A stretch of DNA of 64,000 nt from an uncultured Kiritimatiellota bacterium. Lineage in GTDB: Bacteria; Verrucomicrobiota; Kiritimatiellia; RFP12; UBA1067. Each line of letters begins with the position of its first letter. Positions within the stretch are counted from its first letter, which is position 1. The translations under genes and the position numbers were made by a program. Where the stretch lies: positions 51,613 to 115,612 of the forward strand of contig CAKTYZ010000011.1 of assembly GCA_934635225.1 (NCBI GenBank), written 5' to 3'. Below the pieces are notes generated by a model. That model was not told where the DNA came from. It saw only the letters and a list, made by a program, of their open reading frames with translations, and did not search any database. Positions 8,129-15,220 of the stretch are shown one piece after another.

Positions 8129-8139
8129 GGGGGGGGGGG
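8125..8139 (+). repeat. Homopolymer run of 15 G
   Basis: Fifteen consecutive G inside the AT-hook-like frame; the other copy has four at the same place. Such runs are prone to slippage in cells and to errors in sequencing. Confidence 0.9.
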
Positions 8140-8210
8140 CAACGAAGAAGAAAAGCGAACAACGCCACCCCATAGACGCCGGGGACGCCCTGAAACGGAT
8201 GCGTCAACCG

Positions 8211-8280
8211 ATGCGGATGGAAGAGGGGTCTCCATGCGGATGGGAGAGCCGTCTCCATGCGGATGGACTGCGAGACTGCC
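8211..8280 (+). repeat. 23-bp tandem repeat, three copies
   Basis: Units start at 8211, 8234 and 8257, each beginning ATGCGGATGG; the first two end in GTCTCC and the third diverges. Read across units they contain GGAGA...TCTCC inverted pairs. The period is close to two helical turns. Confidence 0.75.
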
Positions 8281-8309
8281 ACCTTGGGATTTAGTACAAC
8301 CGCATTTGC

Positions 8310-8336
8310 CCAAGCCGCCTGATTCCAAAGGCTTGG
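8310..8336. other. Hairpin beyond the TPR gene
   Basis: CCAAGCC and GGCTTGG flank a 13-base loop, 28 bp past the stop of the minus-strand TPR gene. There is no T run on either side, so it is at best a weak transcription end or an RNA 3' stabiliser. Confidence 0.35.
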
Positions 8337-8363
8337 TGAAAGAGCACTTCGACAGGGCCATTG

Positions 8364-9896
8364 TCAGGGCTTTTGCGGTGTCAGGACAGGATCCGAATAC
8401 GGCGCGGCAGGATCCATCCGAGCGAAGGAAACATAGCTCGGCGCACCCCAACCAGTTCCTGGGTTTCGTCCGACAACCGTAATATCCACGCGATTCGTCG
8501 GCGAGAGTCCGATGCGTGAAATCGTGACCTTTGCCTGATCTGGGGTCAGGCGCTCAATTTTCACATCCACGCCCGCGCCATGTGTCTGGACGAACGCAAA
8601 CTCATGTGCGCCCTTCGCCGTAATCTTGAAGCTGCGGCGTTCCGCCTTAGCCCGCAAGACATAGGCCCACGCAAATGCCGAACCATAGGTCAGCTCGGGC
8701 CAAGCCGTCTTTTCGGCGATCGGTTCGGATTCGACAGAAAGCATCGCCAGAGGTGGAATCGACGTTACCGTCAACGCGGAAGCCGAAGCCACAAGTCTGT
8801 TCGTCTGCACGCCCCCTCGTGGAAACGCCGTTGGATGAGCCTTGAAGGTGAGGTAGTCTGTTTCGTCCGCGACATCGACAAGCGACTTGCGGATCAGAGT
8901 CTGAATCGTCGGGGCCAACAGTCCGCGATGAACAATCTCCTTCTTGACTCCAGGATGCAAGGCGCGCGAGGCTTCCAGCGCGGCACGCAGGTAAGGCAAA
9001 TCCGAGAAGCTCCGCCCCGCCGTCGTTATCCAGTAGGGGGCAAGAGACGCGAAGACATCGCCGTTCGTGCCGACAGGCGGCGTATCCGCGTTCGAGGGAA
9101 AGACCCATGTCTGGTTGGAGAGGTAAAGTCTGGCCATTCGTCCCAGACTGGCGGCCTCCAGCGTCAGCAAAGCGCGCGGAATCGAACGCCAGACGGACGT
9201 CCCGAGGAAGGCGCGCGACGAGTTGCCGAAGACGGGATACGGGAAAAGGATGTTCGGCGCGTTCAAATCGGCATGCCGCGCACGTCCGTCCTGATCAAGT
9301 CCAACGACCGTCAGTCCCGGGAAGGCCGCCGCGTTCAGAACCGAATGGCCACCATCTCGGTTCATGTAGAGATCGCCCGCATTTCCGCCCGTCGCCGGCG
9401 CGAGCTTCAGCGCGGCGACAAAACAGCCGACGTCAAAGTCCCAGCTGAGATTCTGCTCGCCCAACGACAATGTCTTGCCGATGACACCTGTCGCGGGCAC
9501 GGTCGCGAGCGGGCCGAGCAACAAGGGCCTTGATTTCATCTCTCGGGCGTATTCAATGAGCTGCGCATAGCGCGGAAACTTCGACAGGCGCTTGAGATCG
9601 ACATCCTGCGCAATCGCATCCTCATCGCGAAAACCGCTGTCAATCGCCTTTTCAAGTTCATCAAAGGCCTCTTCCTGCCGCTTGTCAAAATAGGCCAACG
9701 AACAAGCAAGGTTGTAGTGCCATGTCGGATCGTCCGGCAGGAGCGCAACGCCTTTGCGGCAGGTCTCCTCCATTGTCACCGTGTCACCTTCGCGCACAGC
9801 GACGGTAAACTGGCGACGGAGACGGTCATGCGTCGGAAAACGCGCAGGATATTCCCAAATGGAAAGGACGGCGAAAATCAAGACAAGTGCATTCAT
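8364..9896 (-). CDS. Membrane-anchored TPR protein of unknown function
   Basis: 510 aa. One hydrophobic segment at the N-terminus (MNALVLIFAVLSIWEYPARF) is followed by a short TPR region (WHYNLACSLAYFDKRQEEAF) at about residues 60-110. A long region with no recognised domain follows; it repeats small aromatic and Ser/Thr-rich stretches that look like beta structure. The C-terminus ends with a segment (GWGAPSYVSF...DPAAPYSDP) that I recall as recurring at the end of unrelated secreted proteins in this bacterial group. Start 9896 overlaps the stop of the upstream GYF_2 gene (AATGA). It is third in a three-gene unit with two GYF_2 proteins. Confidence 0.7.
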   Translation of the reverse strand: MNALVLIFAVLSIWEYPARFPTHDRLRRQFTVAVREGDTVTMEETCRKGVALLPDDPTWHYNLACSLAYFDKRQEEAFDELEKAIDSGFRDEDAIAQDVDLKRLSKFPRYAQLIEYAREMKSRPLLLGPLATVPATGVIGKTLSLGEQNLSWDFDVGCFVAALKLAPATGGNAGDLYMNRDGGHSVLNAAAFPGLTVVGLDQDGRARHADLNAPNILFPYPVFGNSSRAFLGTSVWRSIPRALLTLEAASLGRMARLYLSNQTWVFPSNADTPPVGTNGDVFASLAPYWITTAGRSFSDLPYLRAALEASRALHPGVKKEIVHRGLLAPTIQTLIRKSLVDVADETDYLTFKAHPTAFPRGGVQTNRLVASASALTVTSIPPLAMLSVESEPIAEKTAWPELTYGSAFAWAYVLRAKAERRSFKITAKGAHEFAFVQTHGAGVDVKIERLTPDQAKVTISRIGLSPTNRVDITVVGRNPGTGWGAPSYVSFARMDPAAPYSDPVLTPQKP

Positions 9897-11227
9897 TTTC
9901 CAAGACGCATCCAACTTGGCAACCGAACGAGCTTCGCCTCGCGGCTTTGGTTTGTTTCCATCGACTGCGCCGTGCCGATGGACGGCGACTCAAGGGCCGC
10001 GAGACGATTCATCAGAACCTGCTGGCGCGTCGCCTGTTGACGGCGCAGTTCCTCGGTGTGCTGGCGTTCGGCGACCAGTTCCTTCTCGCGCGCCTGAAGC
10101 TGTTCGCGCAACCCTTCCACTTCGGCGTGAAGCTGTGTGACGTCCTTCATGTTCTCCGCAATCCGCGCCTCGTCGGCCTTGCGGTCACGGAGCTGGGCCG
10201 TCAGTTCGCGCACCTTCGCCAGATTCTCCATCGTCTCCATCTCATGCGCGCGGCGAAGCTCTTCGAGTTCTTTCCGGAGCTGTGCCGTACGCGGATCTTC
10301 CGGTCTCTCCCGCAGGGCCTTCCGCGTCATGTCTTCAATGTTGTTGCCCGCACGCTTCAGCATTTCACGCCGACGCTCCAGCAGATGGTCTGCACGTTCA
10401 AGATGCCGCTGCTTGAAATCCTCGAACTCACGCTTTTCGGCCTCGATGATGCGCCCGAGCTCCTCGGCTTCTCCCGTCATGATCGAATAGACGGCGGCCT
10501 GAATGTCGGCGACTTCGCTTGCGGCCTGCGGCAGCCGGCGCAATTCGTCCTCAAGTGCCTTGACCTGATCCTGCAGTTTCAGTTCGCGGTCAACCGCATC
10601 TTTCATTGCACGTTCAAATTTTTCGGCAGACACGGCCGCACGCCGCACGGCTTCGTCCAGATGCGCCTGAAGCTCGCCCGTGTGACGGCGCTCCTCGGAC
10701 AGGAGCCCCTCCAGTTCCTTCACACGCGCCTCGTCAACGACAATCTTCTCGACGATTTTCTCGACAGGAACCTCGACACGCACTTCCTTCTCGACGATTT
10801 TCACTTCGGGCGGAACTTCAACCGCAGGTTCGACCGACCGCTCTGGCTGGGGCAACGCCTCGGGCTCTGCCAGCGACATGGCCTCGACAGAAGAGGAAGT
10901 CTCGGCATCAGCCCCTGACGACGACAACTCCTCAAAAGGCATGCGCGTCTCAATCATCGTTGCCGTCGGCGGCAAGCGTCCGCTTGACAGCAGGGATTCT
11001 GCCGCTACACGATTGAACGGTCCGCGTGGGCTGCCGTCACCGATGTCAATCGAAAAGCGCATGTCAAGGAACGGCACGTCCTCCACATGCAGCCAGACCT
11101 CGTTGTCTTCCGAGACCTCCTGCCCTGGCTGAATGCGACCCAATCGCGCCCATTCGACAAGCTGCGCCTCAGTCTCGGGGCCGAACGTCTCGTCTTGCGT
11201 CCGCAAATACCATTTCGCCTCATTCAT
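9893..11227 (-). CDS. GYF_2 domain protein with long coiled coil
   Basis: 444 aa. The N-terminal GYF_2-type domain (KWYLRTQDETFGPETEAQLV) is followed by a partial second copy (IDIGDGSPRGPFNRVAAESL). An acidic, Pro-rich linker comes next, then a coiled coil from about residue 165 to 415 (VEKIVEKIVVDEARVKELEG and onward). GYF_2 domains usually bind proline-rich peptides or sit in membrane-associated proteins; no membrane segment is seen here. Its start overlaps the upstream GYF_2 gene by 4 nt (ATGA). Function unknown. Confidence 0.75.
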   Translation of the reverse strand: MNEAKWYLRTQDETFGPETEAQLVEWARLGRIQPGQEVSEDNEVWLHVEDVPFLDMRFSIDIGDGSPRGPFNRVAAESLLSSGRLPPTATMIETRMPFEELSSSGADAETSSSVEAMSLAEPEALPQPERSVEPAVEVPPEVKIVEKEVRVEVPVEKIVEKIVVDEARVKELEGLLSEERRHTGELQAHLDEAVRRAAVSAEKFERAMKDAVDRELKLQDQVKALEDELRRLPQAASEVADIQAAVYSIMTGEAEELGRIIEAEKREFEDFKQRHLERADHLLERRREMLKRAGNNIEDMTRKALRERPEDPRTAQLRKELEELRRAHEMETMENLAKVRELTAQLRDRKADEARIAENMKDVTQLHAEVEGLREQLQAREKELVAERQHTEELRRQQATRQQVLMNRLAALESPSIGTAQSMETNQSREAKLVRLPSWMRLGK

Positions 11228-11817
11228 CCGCTTTTCCTCCCAAACAGGTTTGATGAGAAACCAAAACGTTTTCCTTGCGCCAATTCACGCTGCGCAGCTG
11301 CCTCCAACACCACCAGACGGTCGTGGTCAAGGCCGCCAAAGAGTGAACCAGAAACGCGCGAGGGCGGAACGCTTCCCGTCGGTTCCACAACCTCGGGGAC
11401 GACCAGCTCCGTACGCGGTGGAGGCTCGACCTCGACAATCCTTTCGACTTCAACGACCTTCTCGACGACCTTTTCAATCTCAACGATTTTCTCGACAGGC
11501 GGCGGATCTTCGTCAATCGCGAATTCGTGGAGGCGATAGGCCTTCGCTTTCTCCGAAAGCTGCCCGTCATGGAAAAGACGCGACACGACCTGTCGATGAA
11601 ACGGCCCGAAGAACTTGCCAGGCTCGGTCTCAACCAGCCACTTCATTTCAAGTTCGGGAACAAGCTGCGCAGGCTTCCAGTTGATACGGTCAGACGAGAC
11701 GAAGCAAGACGGCTCGATACGGCCTTCCTTCGCCCATTCGGACAGGGCGGACATCGCCGCCGGCCCATAGACACTTCCTTCTTCAGTTCTGACGAACCAT
11801 TCCTTTAAATCTGACAT
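11224..11817 (-). CDS. Tandem GYF_2 domain protein
   Basis: 197 aa. Two GYF_2-type domains, EWFVRTEEGSVYGPAAMSAL and KWLVETEPGKFFGPFHRQVV, fill the first ~100 residues. A short repetitive VEKIVEIEKVVEKVVEVERI helix and a basic C-terminus follow. The same VEKIVEK heptads occur in the next protein, which suggests the two coil together or arose by duplication. It is the first gene of the GYF_2-GYF_2-TPR unit. Transcription is predicted from a promoter whose -10 is 9 nt from the ATG. Confidence 0.8.
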   Translation of the reverse strand: MSDLKEWFVRTEEGSVYGPAAMSALSEWAKEGRIEPSCFVSSDRINWKPAQLVPELEMKWLVETEPGKFFGPFHRQVVSRLFHDGQLSEKAKAYRLHEFAIDEDPPPVEKIVEIEKVVEKVVEVERIVEVEPPPRTELVVPEVVEPTGSVPPSRVSGSLFGGLDHDRLVVLEAAAQRELAQGKRFGFSSNLFGRKSG

Positions 11818-11826
11818 ACAAATACT

Positions 11827-11835
11827 ATTATACCA
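11827..11835 (-). promoter_or_regulatory. Extended -10 promoter of the GYF_2 operon
   Basis: TGGTATAAT with the hexamer ending 9 nt before the start codon at 11817. No good -35 box is seen, consistent with reliance on the TGG extension. Confidence 0.65.
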
Positions 11836-11841
11836 AATTCC

Positions 11842-14094
11842 TCATTCGGGGTTATAGACAAACTGTGCACGGGCCTTGCAGACGCGGTCGGTCCGAAGAC
11901 GAACCCAGTACGCGGCAAAGTTCACAGGGAGCGTCTCGCAGCGCGGAACGTCTCTCTGAACGGAATAGGACGCAACGGGCAACCATACGCCTGTGCCAGT
12001 AACATCGGCCTCCAGCGAGAAGGTCACGTCTTCCGAGGCCGCCAGCTCAAGGATCTTCTCTCCAGTAAAGCCGTTCATGAGATAGGGGTCGGACGGCTCG
12101 TGCGCCTTGACAGAGGTGCCGTTCCAAGGGCCACCGACACCACACGGCGCGCCTAATCGCCAAAGGTCATCCGCCGCACCTGCATAAAGAGCCCCTTTCT
12201 CGCGGACAATCAGAAGCCCCTTCCACGTGTCATAGTCGTCAATCGGACGCGCAGTCGTCGCCACCGGATGCACGAAGCGAATTCCGCCCGCATTATCGGC
12301 TGGGAGTTCATAGAAAGTGTCGCCGACATGCAGAAGGTCTCGCTCGGTCGAAACCTCGCGACAGATGCGTCCACGCATGGGCTCCGTACAACCGACGCGA
12401 CACGGGAAACGCCAATTGATGCCGCCGTCGGGAATGACAAGGCTCGCTTCATCCATAAGGACCACGCCTGTCGGAAGCGGCGTGTCATCCATAAAGACCT
12501 CCCGAGCTTCGGTCGGTGCTTCAGTCGTGAACGGCTCTGCGCCGTCGCCCGTGCGTCCTTTCGCTCCATAATGGAAGACGGCCGTCATCTTCGGCGTCGT
12601 CTGTAGGGCCGTGACGCGCACCCATTCGGCCGAAGGCAGGTCCGAAAGGTCATGCCCGCCAGATGTCAACGTCAGGACGTTCGTCCATTGGCCATCGCCC
12701 TTGATGTCGAACGAAAGCGTTGCGGGCGCGCTCAACCAAAGCCATTTGCGGTCATAGCCCGCAAAAAGATACGGGTCGCTCGTCTCGCCTGCCTTGACGG
12801 ATGCCCCAATCCACACCGCGCCCTTGCCTTCGCGTGGGCCGAACGCGTCAATTGCCGACGGATTCACAAACCAAAGGTTCGACTCGCTCGGGCGCACCAT
12901 CGAACGCTTGCCTTTCAGCGCGCGTGTGTTGAGGAACTCGCTCTTCGCGTGGTCATCGCAGCCGAAGACGACTTTGCCGCCCCAGCGACAGAAGTCGCCG
13001 ATGACTTTCAGATAGGTCGAGCGAGGACGGATTCCCGCCGCATTCGCGTGCGAAAATCTATCGGGGAAATGCCAGAATGTGCCGTGCATCGTCGCAAGGA
13101 GGTTCGTGCCCTCGCCGATTTCACGAATGCGCGGCCACTCCGTGTTCCAACCATGCGCACCGTCGTAAGAATGCGAACCCTTCGGCAGACGCCAGTACCT
13201 CCAGACATTGTTCTCATTGACGGCAAGAAGGACACTGCTCGCATCCCAGCCAAGCGCCCAGATCGGGTTCTCTTCAGGATGCTCGTTCCCGTAGATCCCG
13301 TCGCGCGTCGTCACCTCCGTGAACTGATTGCGGCGAATCGTGCGCCAGTCCTGACCAAACTCTGACCAGTCGGCCAACACGCCCGAAGTCGCGAAAGGAT
13401 CGCGCCGCGCTACCGCACTGTCCTCGCCGTTGTTTGAGACAAACACCTTGCCGAAACCCGAGGAAAGCCCCTTGGCATGATAGCCGGGCACTTTCGTCAC
13501 CGGGGCTTCGTGCCAGCCAAAGGGACGCGCCCCACCGTGCGCGTCAAAGCACGCGTCAATGCAGCCGTCGTTCTTGCCGTTCTCACGGATCAGGGTCGTC
13601 GGTTCGCCCGTCGTCAGGTCAAGCTCAAAAAGCCCAGTTTCCATCGTTGCGACATAGGCCTTGCGTGCCGGATCGGTGAGATGCCGCGCCGCCGCCGTAA
13701 GCCGCCCCGGCATCTTCCACGGCGGAATGACCTTCACCTCGCGCCGGGCATTGATGATGTACGGACCAATCAGCAGCTGTTTCGTCTCACGATGAATCAG
13801 TCGATTGGCGGGCGTACCGCCCACAGACTCAGGGCGAACCGTTCGGTTCAAGTCCGCGTCGATCTCGTAGAGCTTGTCGCTTGACCCAACGGGCAGATGC
13901 GGGCCGTAGGTAATTACCCAAAGACGATCCGCCCAAGGAACGACTGCGCCTGTGCCGCATTCGCCCTCGCAGTTGGTCATCGCGAGATGAGGATAGATAC
14001 CCGAATAGGAGACGGGCTTTTCGGCACGCGATACGTCCGCAAGCGCAAAGCAGACGCAGACAAGAGCACACCAACGAGGAATTGCGGCTTTCAT
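11842..14094 (-). CDS. Large secreted protein, beta-propeller-like, function unknown
   Basis: 750 aa. A signal peptide (MKAAIPRWCALVCVCFALAD) is followed by a mature part starting EKPVSYSGIYPHLAMTNCEG. The text repeats short beta-type segments containing Trp, Gly and Asp (WADRLWVITYGPHLPVGSSD, LFELDLTTGEPTTLI, YLFAGYDRKWLW), suggesting a propeller or similar all-beta fold. Similar segments recur late in the protein. No catalytic motif is recognised. The start at 14094 is preferred to an ATG at 14103 because the latter overlaps the -10 box. The gene stands alone between the GYF_2 operon promoter and the PP-loop gene. Confidence 0.7.
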   Translation of the reverse strand: MKAAIPRWCALVCVCFALADVSRAEKPVSYSGIYPHLAMTNCEGECGTGAVVPWADRLWVITYGPHLPVGSSDKLYEIDADLNRTVRPESVGGTPANRLIHRETKQLLIGPYIINARREVKVIPPWKMPGRLTAAARHLTDPARKAYVATMETGLFELDLTTGEPTTLIRENGKNDGCIDACFDAHGGARPFGWHEAPVTKVPGYHAKGLSSGFGKVFVSNNGEDSAVARRDPFATSGVLADWSEFGQDWRTIRRNQFTEVTTRDGIYGNEHPEENPIWALGWDASSVLLAVNENNVWRYWRLPKGSHSYDGAHGWNTEWPRIREIGEGTNLLATMHGTFWHFPDRFSHANAAGIRPRSTYLKVIGDFCRWGGKVVFGCDDHAKSEFLNTRALKGKRSMVRPSESNLWFVNPSAIDAFGPREGKGAVWIGASVKAGETSDPYLFAGYDRKWLWLSAPATLSFDIKGDGQWTNVLTLTSGGHDLSDLPSAEWVRVTALQTTPKMTAVFHYGAKGRTGDGAEPFTTEAPTEAREVFMDDTPLPTGVVLMDEASLVIPDGGINWRFPCRVGCTEPMRGRICREVSTERDLLHVGDTFYELPADNAGGIRFVHPVATTARPIDDYDTWKGLLIVREKGALYAGAADDLWRLGAPCGVGGPWNGTSVKAHEPSDPYLMNGFTGEKILELAASEDVTFSLEADVTGTGVWLPVASYSVQRDVPRCETLPVNFAAYWVRLRTDRVCKARAQFVYNPE

Positions 14095-14101
14095 GGCAGA
14101 C

Positions 14102-14110
14102 ATTATCGCA
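14102..14110 (-). promoter_or_regulatory. Extended -10 promoter of the secreted propeller-like protein
   Basis: TGCGATAAT, with the hexamer 7 nt before the chosen start. This spacing decides the start at 14094. Confidence 0.55.
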
Positions 14111-14150
14111 AAACAGCCGTGCCCTTGTCAACAAGGTCTCAAACGATGAC

Positions 14151-14176
14151 TTGCAGCGGCTGGAATGCCGCTGCAA
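14151..14176. other. Hairpin downstream of the PP-loop gene
   Basis: Perfect 10-bp stem TTGCAGCGGC/GCCGCTGCAA with a 6-base loop, 26 bp after the minus-strand stop at 14202. The T run lies on the wrong side for a classical minus-strand terminator, so its role is uncertain. Confidence 0.45.
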
Positions 14177-14201
14177 AAAGCCTCACGGACAAAACGACTT
14201 G

Positions 14202-15113
14202 TCAGACGATCTGATACGGCTTGTAGGCGATGCGGTCCGCTTCCGTCGTGCCGCGCGACCACGCCCGAACGATGCGACGCGCACAGTCGAGATCCTCCTC
14301 GGACTTCAAGTCGGGAATGAGCGCCGTCGGCCCGGGCACGTCATTGAGCACGACAACCGTCCCCTTCTCTCGCACAAGACGCGCGTTCTCGTCCGCATTA
14401 CGTCCCAAAATCACACTGGAGCCGCCCGGAAGACGGAAACGCCTCCCAATGAGCAGGAGCTCGACGAGCGCACGGTCATGGAGACCTTCGTGATCCATCA
14501 GGTCACGCAACTTGCGCCCAAAAGCCGCCTCCGTCAGCTTGCAGCCGCCTGCGGGCGAAGGATAGTCCACGATGCCCAGCTCTGCGGCAAGTGCAATCTG
14601 CCGATCTCGCGCACGCCCCGAGATGTCGAGGAGACGCGTGCGGTCAAGCTTGCCTTCGATTTCGGGAATGGTCGGTTCCAGAAGTCGCGCGGAAAGTGGG
14701 CGCACCAGCCTCCCTTTCAGTCCCGAAGCCTTTTCGACGGTCAAGAGGGACTGCGCGTTCTGGCTCATCGGACGCTGTCCACGCACTTCGCCCGTCGCGA
14801 CGAAATCATAGCCAAGGCGCGTCATTAGCTCACCTGCCCGACGAATCATCAGCGCATGGCAGTCAATGCAGGGGTTCATCGCCCCGCCGAAGCCATGTGG
14901 CGGATTCTCCAAGAGGGAGATCTCGTCTGCCAGGAAGTCAACGACATGAAGTTTGACGCCTAACGCCTTTGCCGCGACGACGGCTTTGGCGTTGTCGAAA
15001 AACGGCGTCGTGAAAGCAACGGCCTCGACCGTCGCACCTGCTCGCTCCAAAATGCGGATGGCAAGCTGGCTGTCCAGCCCGCCGCTTATCAACGAAAGTC
15101 CCTTACAGCTCAT
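14202..15113 (-). CDS. PP-loop ATPase, tRNA thiolation (MnmA/ThiI)-like
   Basis: 303 aa. The P-loop pyrophosphatase signature SGGLDSQLA lies at residues 10-18 and an MnmA-like cysteine region MNPCIDCHALMI near residue 80. DFVATGEVRGQRPMSQN and PSPAGGCKLTE follow, matching the thiouridylase core. It is shorter than MnmA (about 360 aa) and lacks its C-terminal barrel. The last ~100 residues (LLLIGRRFRLPGGSSVILGR) resemble the extra domain seen in the shorter thiouridylase-like family. Likely role: sulfur transfer to tRNA; substrate position unknown. Predicted leaderless. Confidence 0.75.
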   Translation of the reverse strand: MSCKGLSLISGGLDSQLAIRILERAGATVEAVAFTTPFFDNAKAVVAAKALGVKLHVVDFLADEISLLENPPHGFGGAMNPCIDCHALMIRRAGELMTRLGYDFVATGEVRGQRPMSQNAQSLLTVEKASGLKGRLVRPLSARLLEPTIPEIEGKLDRTRLLDISGRARDRQIALAAELGIVDYPSPAGGCKLTEAAFGRKLRDLMDHEGLHDRALVELLLIGRRFRLPGGSSVILGRNADENARLVREKGTVVVLNDVPGPTALIPDLKSEEDLDCARRIVRAWSRGTTEADRIAYKPYQIV

Positions 15114-15121
15114 GGGTACGC

Positions 15122-15151
15122 ATTATACCACACTTCTCCGATCCGCCGCAA
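15122..15151 (-). promoter_or_regulatory. Promoter of the PP-loop gene
   Basis: TTGCGG, 18 bp, TATAAT with TGG extension; the hexamer ends 8 nt from the ATG. Confidence 0.75.
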
Positions 15152-15220
15152 ACGTACACCCCGCCATAGTTCAGAATGCTCGGAAAGCGCAGCGACGGGG
15201 CTGGAGAGACAATGACGTCG

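Larger units (their letters stand above)
8082..8294 (+). pseudogene. Broken copy of an AT-hook-like protein gene start
   Basis: The frame opens MVISNGSAKKRGRPWGGGG and ends after 70 codons. The first 16 residues match the frame at 63929 apart from R/S. KKRGRP is an AT-hook-like core. After the run of 15 G the frame continues ATKKKSEQ, still resembling the lysine-rich GSKKKKDKP of the other copy, then enters the 23-bp tandem repeats and stops. It looks like a gene fragment whose body has been lost, but a very short functional peptide cannot be excluded. Confidence 0.5.
7973..8363. other. Repeat-rich spacer between the GT2 gene and the TPR gene
   Basis: No intact gene was found here. In order it holds the GT2 promoter, a copy of a duplicated 55-bp segment opening an AT-hook-like reading frame, a run of 15 G, a 23-bp tandem repeat in three copies and a 7-bp hairpin near the end of the TPR gene. 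Confidence 0.7.

Noticed and set aside
14151..14176. Rho-independent terminator of the PP-loop gene
   Set aside because: The stem is strong but the T run precedes it on the minus strand, so it is listed only as a hairpin.
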